Assembly (NCBI GenBank): GCA_021613535.1
Contig: CP075495.1
Location: forward strand, 12,834,001 to 12,898,000
DNA: 64,000 bases
Source: Adineta vaga
Taxonomy: Eukaryota; Rotifera
Direction of reading: 5' to 3'
The position numbers and the translations under genes were made by a program. Under the pieces are notes generated by a model. The model searched no databases and was not told where the DNA came from. It was given only the letters and a program-made list of their open reading frames with translations. Position 1 is the stretch's first letter. Every line of letters starts with the position of its first letter. Shown one piece after another: positions 56,556 to 64,000 of the stretch.

Positions 56556-58121
56556 GTGTACGTGTGACATCATCATATCATATATGTCTAAATATATATG
56601 TATGGATGTAATAATCAAATCTTTCAATAGAGTATTCATTCTAGGTCAGATTGGCAGTCAGTAAGCAGAGACAATAATCTCATATCATACATATCCAAGT
56701 ACATAGAGACGCACGTACATTATTGAAGGCGGCTAAACATGAAACAAATAGAGAGACGAGACATTGAAAAGAATCACTTTTTAGTGTTTGAAGATAGAAG
56801 CAATGATGATTGTCAAGTCTAGAAAATGAATAAAGCATGTTGACAGATGTTTTGAATGACAAAAAAAAGAGAAGAAAAAATATTTTAAGAAAGAAAAAAT
56901 TTCGTGTTATTAAATTTGATCATATGTCAGTCATCTCAAGTGACTAAATGATGTTAATTTATCAACTTATAGTTTTTTTTCTTCTTCTTTCTATATAAAC
57001 GTGCACACCTACGAAATCAGATATGTCGTTTTGTTCAATTTTCTTTCCTATATCTCGTTTGAGAACCTTTTTTTCTCTTATTGACGAACAAAAGAAAATC
57101 ACCTTGATGTGTTGAGAGTCTTCTCCCATCGGCATTTGCTTTTATTCATACGATCGATGAACAAGTACTACATATTCTCGTCCACCATACCGATACTGGT
57201 TCAAAAACGAGAAACGATGAAAAAAAAGAGAGAAAGAAAAAGTGACAATGAGTGTTTCGATGAAGAATCACGATTGGTAACCGTCTCTATCATCATCCCT
57301 AAGGCATTTACACTATATATGTACATACGAAAGTTTATTCGTGTTTCTTTGATGTAATAATCATTTTTTTTTAATATCACCTGAACAATTTTCGACTTAT
57401 TTTCTTCATCTTATACTGTACATATATATATATTATACGTACGTATACAAAGTGATTTCATCATACATCATCTAATACTAACGATTGTTCGAATGTAATC
57501 ATATCGATTTGAATTCTTTTTTTTATATAAACCATATGAAATAACCTTCTGTTTTTTATCATAGTTTACTATACTATACCACACTGTCCTATTTTACCAT
57601 ACAAATACGTCCATCTATTCATATGAACGTATTCATCTGACATGATGAAATGATATCAATCATTAACACATACATATCGTTAAGAAGACGAAAAGAGTTT
57701 GTTCTCTCTCCCTCTCTCTATCCTTCGCCGAAGGTTATCAAATTATTACTATTACTGCTAAGACTATACACATTTGTGTTTAATCGAACCATCTTGATCA
57801 TCTATAAGAATTTTGACGGCAAATGATAGGGGACAAGAAACACAAAGAGGCGAGAAGGTGGGAAGTAACCAAAGTTCATTTTTGATGAGTATACATGAAC
57901 AAAAAATTTGCTTCTCCATTCAATGATCATCCTTTTCACCATCATCAACAACATTGAGTTATACACACTGAATAAATGGTGATGAATGAAGAGAATGAAG
58001 GACAGAGTACATATATACATATCATACTATTGTTAGTACAAATAAATAGCAAATGTGAGAGAAAGAGAAACCATAATTTTTATGGATGTATGCATGCATA
58101 TATGCGACATATTTGAGAGTC

Positions 58122-58151
58122 TTGATATATATATATATATATATATATCAA
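58122..58151. repeat. 30-bp perfect palindrome with TA core
   Basis: TTGA, then 22 bases of alternating TA, then TCAA: the whole 30 bases equal their own reverse complement. It lies about 100 bases upstream of the Mab-21-like start codon. Confidence 0.85.
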
Positions 58152-58254
58152 TGTAATATTTATTTTCATTGTTCGTAGTTTTTCTATTACATTGAAATTC
58201 TAAGGTTTTCAATTTGACTTTGGATTTTTTTAGTTATTATAAATAATTGATATC

Positions 58255-60914
58255 ATGGGTAATTGTATTGGTAAAAAATCTGCTGCATATGATAAACAAT
58301 GTCGACATTCGTCGGCGACAATTGGCACATCGACGAAATTGTATTATAATGATCAACGACCTACAAAACAAGTTCCATCATTAGTATTAGCATCACCATC
58401 AATATTAAATACATCAGCAGAGCGAAGAAGCATTTTTCTTTCTCATTTGTCCGATCTTCAACAATCTGATATCATATGTAATAATAATGACGAGAGCAAA
58501 AGAAAATCGATTATTCAATGTTCAACACTTTCACGTTTAACTACGATGACACCATCAACTAATGAGCCATTCGTATTGATGCATACATCATCAACATTGT
58601 CGCCTGTTCAATTGTCCTCTGAATGTTGTAAAAAAATTAAATCAAGCAATACGATAGTAGTATTTGGTGAAAATCATATCAATCAAGCACTTACATCGAC
58701 GACAACAACAACTGAACAAGAAATGACAGTAGGACACCTGTTTAGCAAAAAGAAAGATCTAAACAAAGAAAATGACAATAAACATGATAATACTAAGATG
58801 AATATTGACATTGAATTACATTTAACTGACAATGAACAAAATAGAAGTCAAGATTATTTCACAATTATTAACGAAGAGAAGCAACCAACTAATGAAACAA
58901 TGATTGATACACAAGACATTATCCTAGGTAAGTGAAGAGAAAGAAAGATCTTTTCGAAAGATAAAAAATCCCTTTTTACAATATTATTATTATTATTATT
59001 ATTATTTCAGAAACACTTGACACATCACGATCACCATCTTTGTTTGATTCTTCACTTTCTTCTCTTTCACGTAATACAACACCATTCTCTTCTCAAGATC
59101 GTTTAATTCTTTCATCATCACCATCATCTTCATCATCCGCAATTCCTCCATTTTCATCATGTAATCGTTTAACAAAAACCAATCCTTTCAATACACATAA
59201 TAATTCTCGTTCATTAACTTATGCTGAACAAATTTATCTTAATAATCAATTATCATATCTTTTTCCATCTAATGAAAACTTTAATGCTGTTCTTCCTCCT
59301 TCCTCCTTATCCTCCTCATCCTCCTCCTCGTCATCTCGTTCTACACATAATTTATTTATCAATGAATTTCATCAAAATATGATTTCTCATCATTGTAAAA
59401 CACTTAGTACTGTTATTGATAATGTTGTTCAACAACAATTTATTCGTATACATCAATGTTCCAAAGTTATTTTAATTGAACATAAAGAACTTGAATGTGA
59501 ACATTTAAAGTAATTCATTCAAATGATTTTTCTATTACTATTCATCGTTTGATCCTATTTCTTTCTTTTTTCTTTTCTCAGAGATGTCAAAAAATTTCAT
59601 ACACCATCATTAATCTTTGATGAACAACAAAAACTTGTTTACATAACAAAACATGCACGTTTACTTGGCTTACAAACGGTTACATGTACAACAAATAGTG
59701 TCATACGTTTACCGAAACTTTTTTCTTCTTGTGATCATTGTTCATCATTACTTTCCGGTTCAAAACTTAACAAACGTTTACATTCATTTTTTCTTGTCAA
59801 TACTACACATAATTTAGTTGAAATGTGTTTCAATGAAACAAATAATAATGCAGTTTTTGGTTATGTCTCACAAAAACATTCAACTAAAGTTCGACAAACA
59901 ATTATTAATAATTCAAAATTTTCTTATTCTTATGATCTTGATATTGGTCGTACAACGTTATATTTTGTTCTACGTGTTCGTTCATGGCCACAAGATATTC
60001 GTCAAATATTTGAACAACGTCGACGTGTATGGCCAGTTAATCTCGAGAAATTATTTGATGGAACTTGTTTCATTCGAGTCAATAACAATGAACAGGATAT
60101 TACAACAATGAATAAATGTCTTGCTTGTGAAAAATTACTTTCCATTGGATCAGACTCAAGTTGGTCATATACTTATACAGCAATCGAAGCTGAACTTGTT
60201 GCATCTATGTCTGAAGAACAAATTCGTTTTGCTTCGATTATATGGAATTATTTGAATGGTAAAACGCATGGTGAACTTCCATTTCAAATTTTTAAACATA
60301 CAATTTTCTATTTCTTTGAACAATATTCACCAGATTGTTTTGTTTCCAGTGATTTACTCAGTCATGCACATCTTTTTACTGATTTTCTTTTTAATCGTTT
60401 ACAAACAAAATCAATTCCACATTATTTTAATTCCAATTATAATCTCTATCAAGATCATTTATCTACAACATTAATGAGTACAATATCAATTAAAATGACA
60501 TATTTAGATTTAAAAAATTTTTCAATTCATCTTTTACCATCATCTTCATTATATCTCTATCATCTACTTTATTTAATCCAATTTCAAACAAATTTTTTAC
60601 AATATCTACTTGCTTGTACATCATCAAAAACAAATTCGATTGAAACAATTCTTGATACACATGAACTTGTTATAAAACAATTATCTCGTGGTATTAAAAT
60701 GTACAAACGGCAATTAGATACAAATCTACCAATAAAAACACAAAAAACATTAACACTTGATTGTTTATATCAATATCAAGAAGAAAATGTACAAACTATT
60801 CTGGATTATCTACCATTATTACGAGATAAAGAACCTTCCTTACTTATTCATTCACTTTGGTCTATGTTTATTCAATATTTTAACTGTTTATTTGATGATC
60901 TTTTTGTTTCCTAA
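58255..60914 (+). CDS. Mab-21-like protein with N-myristoylation motif
   Basis: Three exons (58255-58927, 59011-59509, 59582-60914) join to 834 residues. It begins MGNCIGKKS: Gly2, Cys4 and a downstream basic patch, the pattern for N-myristoylation plus palmitoylation, so membrane-attached. Residues 10-330 are polar, Ser/Thr/Asn-rich and probably disordered, with two Ser homopolymer tracts. The C-terminal half resembles the Mab-21 superfamily as seen in invertebrates: FVLRVRSWPQDIRQIFEQRR, RVWPVNLEKLF, then WSYTYTAIEAELVASMSEEQ, followed by the helical FKHTIFYFFEQY and IPHYFNSNYNLY (HYF-P-NL like). Mab-21 proteins share the cGAS nucleotidyltransferase fold. I cannot find the canonical GS with following D/E-x-D; the only nearby acidic pair is YDLDIGR before the RSWP motif. 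So catalysis is doubtful. AATAAA lies at 60929-60934. Function unknown; superfamily call moderately sure. Confidence 0.75.
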
Positions 60915-61776
60915 AAAGAAATTTTTGAAATAAAAAAAAAAGCAAATACAAAATATGTACAGATATTGTTCTTCGACAATTTATATCTATTTAATCATAA
61001 ATGAGTAATCTTGTAGAATGAAATGATTGTCTCAAATACTTTCAATCGAGTCAAAGATATTTCTATCGGAATAAACTTTGTTGATTAACATGAGCCTTTA
61101 TTCATCATAGAACATCTATTTCCGAGGAAATATTTGACTATAGTGTTGAAACCATTTTATACAAGGAGAGATCTTTCCGACCATAGACTCGTTTTGGACG
61201 ACATATTTTTTAATACTGCAGAGCTAAGCGTTTAGAGAGCATAAAGAAATATAACCTTTCTAGAAACATTGTTCATGGAAAGCAGTACTTTTGTTCTTGA
61301 CGAGAAAATGAAAAATATAATATGATGCTTGCATATGTATTGTTTAATGAAATGTAGCATTAGTTATGACAAATGGTAAGAGAAAAAAGATACAAATTAT
61401 TTAATATTTGAATGAGAATCGATAGAAGAGAAAGAAATAAACTGTTTTGTTTCTTTGTTTTTTATATAAAAAAATAGAATATGAATCATACAATACACAG
61501 AATAATAAACAAAATGAGAGAGAGAGAAAAAAAGAAACATATGATTAGTAGGGTCGTTCATTGTGACTATAAAACAAAGATATTTTAAGTTAAAGAAAGG
61601 AAAACACATTGTTTAATTCTATCAAACATGCAGAAATATTGCTCAAAAATTTTATTAATTAGTGTGTTTTATCTATTGCACATATAAAAATGTTCGTGTT
61701 AGACAAATTTGTGGACTGTTTAGTTTAGATTAAAGAATCCATTTGGCTGAAATATAGATAATTAAATTGAAGATAG
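60915..61776. other. Convergent 3' interval, Mab-21-like / C1-domain gene
   Basis: About 860 bases, AT-rich, with A/G-rich runs near 61500-61540. The AATAAA at 60929-60934 suits the Mab-21-like transcript. No coding signal. Confidence 0.5.
60929..60934 (+). terminator. Candidate poly(A) signal of the Mab-21-like gene
   Basis: AATAAA 15 nt after the stop codon, followed by a long A run. Confidence 0.4.
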
Positions 61777-64000
61777 TCACGACTGTTCATCATCATGTGA
61801 ATTATGTGAATCATTGAGACCATTAGTATCATCTTCATCAAGCACTTCATCTGTTGATAAACTACTAGCATCATTTTTCATGTTCATTTGTGCACGACAA
61901 TGTTTAAGTCCTAGAAATCAATAAGATATTATTAACTACATGTTATAGAAGAAAAGATCAATAGTTACCAGAACAATAGAGAATAGTCAATGCTCCTAAA
62001 GAATAAAGCATAAGTTTATTTTCGAATTGAAATAATAGCCAAAGAAAGGTCTATTAATATATCGTAATCAAAGTGAATATTATTGATACATACCTAATGC
62101 TTGAACTTTCTCATCTATGTTGGCAATTTTTGCACGAAGTTTCCGTTTTTCATTTTCATCGGTGACATTATTTTCACATTCATGAATCATTTCTTCTCGA
62201 ATTTGACATTGTAAATCAAATTCATGTTGTAAACGAGATATCTAGAGATGACAAGTATTGTCAATACATTTTTGTATTTATTTTTTATTTGAAATTACTA
62301 ACTTCGCTTTCTAGTCTTTGTTTTCGTTCATCAATTGTTAATTCAAGAAATAGTTCTGGTCCGAATTCTCGTGCTTTTGCATATAATGCTGTATCATCAA
62401 CAGCTCTTTCATGAAGTAAATGCTCTAAACCTTTAATATCATTACTATCATCTGACAAATATTTCTAAATGAAAACAATTTATGAAATTTATTTGTTGAT
62501 AAGATAAAGTCTATTGATTTTTTCTTACCGTGATGATATCACGTAAATCAGCTTCAGGAATATTTTCACTAGATACTAAAAATAACGAAGTTTATTTTTT
62601 ACAGAATCAATAATGTTTCGTAAAAAACTTTACTTGAATCAAGTGGTGGACGATTTTTTTTAATGACATTGGTTTCTGTTGTCGCAGGCAATCGTTTCGA
62701 TTTGAATTCCCTCAATCTACTATATGCTGATGAAGCAGCATTAGCCAATTTTGACGACGTATGAACTGGCGGATTTGTTACTGTTAGTTTTTTCATTGTA
62801 GTAGGCGATGCACTACTTAATGATTCATCACTTTTCGATAGTTCGGATGTTGTTGAAAGACCTGGAGTTAAAGTTGCTATCGGTTGATTGAGATTTTTAT
62901 TTCCAAATGCACCACGAAACGATCGACGTGCAGTAGAATCAATAGCAGAGAGAGCAGCTGCTGCTTTCGACGAAATACGATTTGCTGTTGTTGGTGGTGT
63001 AGCTACTGTTGGCGTTATTCGATTACTCGTGATATTTGGAATTGATACAAGTTCATAATTATTTTTTATTGGCATTGATTCAACATTATCTGTAACAGTG
63101 ATGTTAGGTGAATATGCTGTATTGGTATCACTGAATTCGATATTAACTAAATTTTTCAAATCATCATCCGAGGGTGTAGTGACCTGAATAGGTTTCAGAT
63201 GAATGGGTTCATGTGAACACACTGTTTCGACATTAATTCTCTCTTCACATTTTTTGTGAATACTTATTAAACAATCACGACATTGACGACCAGATTTCAT
63301 CCAAATCTTTTTATTACAATAACCACATAAAGTATTTAGAGTAAATGTTTTATCTTCGAATATATGATCAGTTGGTCTAAAGAGATAGAAAAATAAAATA
63401 AAATAAAATATCAAGAAAAGACTTTAGACGAGCATCATATTAAAGGTAACAATTTGAAATGATGCCAGTCTATTGAAATTCAACGAACTTACTTTCTTGG
63501 TGGTAATTCATGTTGTTCATTGATAACATTGATATATTTTAATTGATCTTGTTTTCTTTCATCTTCTTTCAATTTTGCACATACATCATTTAAAACTGGA
63601 CTATTAGCAAGAAATTGTTCTTTCTTCTCGTGTGGGTTTAATTTCGCTTCAATTTCTGGTCTATGTTTTATATTAATTGTAACAAAACCATTAGCCAAAT
63701 TTTCATCATAACCTTTATGTGTACTTAATTCCATTCGTTTTTTACTAAAATCGAAAGGGATAACATCGCTGTAAATGATCGATTCAGTAAATGATTAAGA
63801 TGTTAGTAGAGTGTTTTGAATTTTTTCATGCATATGAATTACTATGATATAATATGATTTTACCTTTCGGAATCTGTCAAAGAAGCATTTCTATAGAGAA
63901 GAAATTTGTCCATAGATGTCAATATTTAAAGGATCGTAGATTTAAAAAAGAAATCAATAAATAGTCGGATATCAACTTACAAATTAGGTTTTGGTGAATA
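61777..64000 (-). CDS. C1-domain protein resembling PDZD8, C-terminal part (runs off window)
   Basis: Multi-exon gene whose 5' part lies beyond the right edge. Visible exons encode YSPKPNL, NASLTDSES, then DVIPFDFSKKRMELSTHKGY and FVTINIKHRPEIEAKLNPHE. A cysteine-rich C1 zinc finger follows: HIFEDKTFTLNTLCGYC, KKIWMKSGRQCRDCLISIHKKC, CSHEP, with the His and Cys ligands in order. A long Ser/Thr-rich segment comes next (about 62640-63180), then a charged helical region (LFLELTIDERKQRLESE, LQHEFDLQCQIREEM) likely to be coiled coil, and an acidic tail ending SHDDEQS. From memory, the C1 sequence with K-x-W-x-K-x2-x-QC resembles PDZD8, an ER protein with SMP, PDZ, C1 and coiled-coil parts that tethers ER to other organelles. 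The SMP and PDZ parts would be outside the window, so this is a tentative name. Confidence 0.62.

Larger units (their letters stand above)
54742..58254. other. Intergenic interval between PIN4 and the Mab-21-like gene
   Basis: About 3.5 kb, AT-rich, shared by two divergent genes. Contains TA runs (55599-55621 and 58122-58151), a CT run (about 56533-56555) and several TATA-rich stretches. The 91-codon frame at 54987-55262 has only a GTG start and no motif. No gene recognised. Confidence 0.45.

Overview
The window looks like nuclear DNA from a small metazoan, most likely a bdelloid rotifer. It is AT-rich and carries animal genes (plexin, ephrin, EBF/COE, MARCH6, CDK4/6, GalNAc-transferase, MMACHC, PIN4). 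These are split by many short GT-AG introns, commonly about 50-65 nt. It also holds a plant-style PPR-DYW gene, a family known outside plants from a few protists and from bdelloid rotifers. The species call is inference; gene identities rest on motifs read by eye in translations, with no database search.

Layout, left to right. 199-660 (+): small single-pass membrane protein, unassigned. 716-1369 (-): single-exon, probably GPI-anchored ephrin. 4149-12543 (+): multi-exon plexin with sema, PSI, IPT, TM and a split RasGAP domain. 13204-14677 (-): aldo-keto reductase of plant/bacterial type. 14983-19188 (-): PPR protein with a complete E/DYW deaminase tail; one intron holds a ~1.3 kb element with inverted termini. 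21085-22000 (+): MMACHC (cobalamin processing). 22153-25439 (+): MARCH6/TEB4 ER ubiquitin ligase. 26002-28698 (-): SLC16-like MFS transporter. 30376-33094 and 34192-36086 (-): tandem SAMD8/SMSr paralogues. 39520-44003 (-): EBF/COE transcription factor flanked by about 3.4-3.7 kb gene-poor stretches on each side. 47757-48894 (+): PG-rich (STPG-like) protein. 49551-51185 (-): CDK4/6-type kinase. 51597-54160 (-): polypeptide GalNAc-transferase with a reading-frame problem near its N-terminus. 54250-54741 (-): PIN4 parvulin. 58255-60914 (+): MGNC-starting protein with a Mab-21-like C-terminal half. 61777-64000 (-, incomplete): C1-domain protein resembling PDZD8.

The neighbours do not form one pathway. 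Themes are axon-guidance-type signalling (ephrin, plexin), membrane and ER biology (MARCH6, SMSr pair, GalNAc-T, PDZD8-like), and a pair of genes of possible foreign origin (aldo-keto reductase, PPR-DYW) whose N-termini look mitochondrial. No rRNA, tRNA or CRISPR was recognised. Gene-free stretches hold AT-rich sequence with microsatellites and scattered poly(A) signals.
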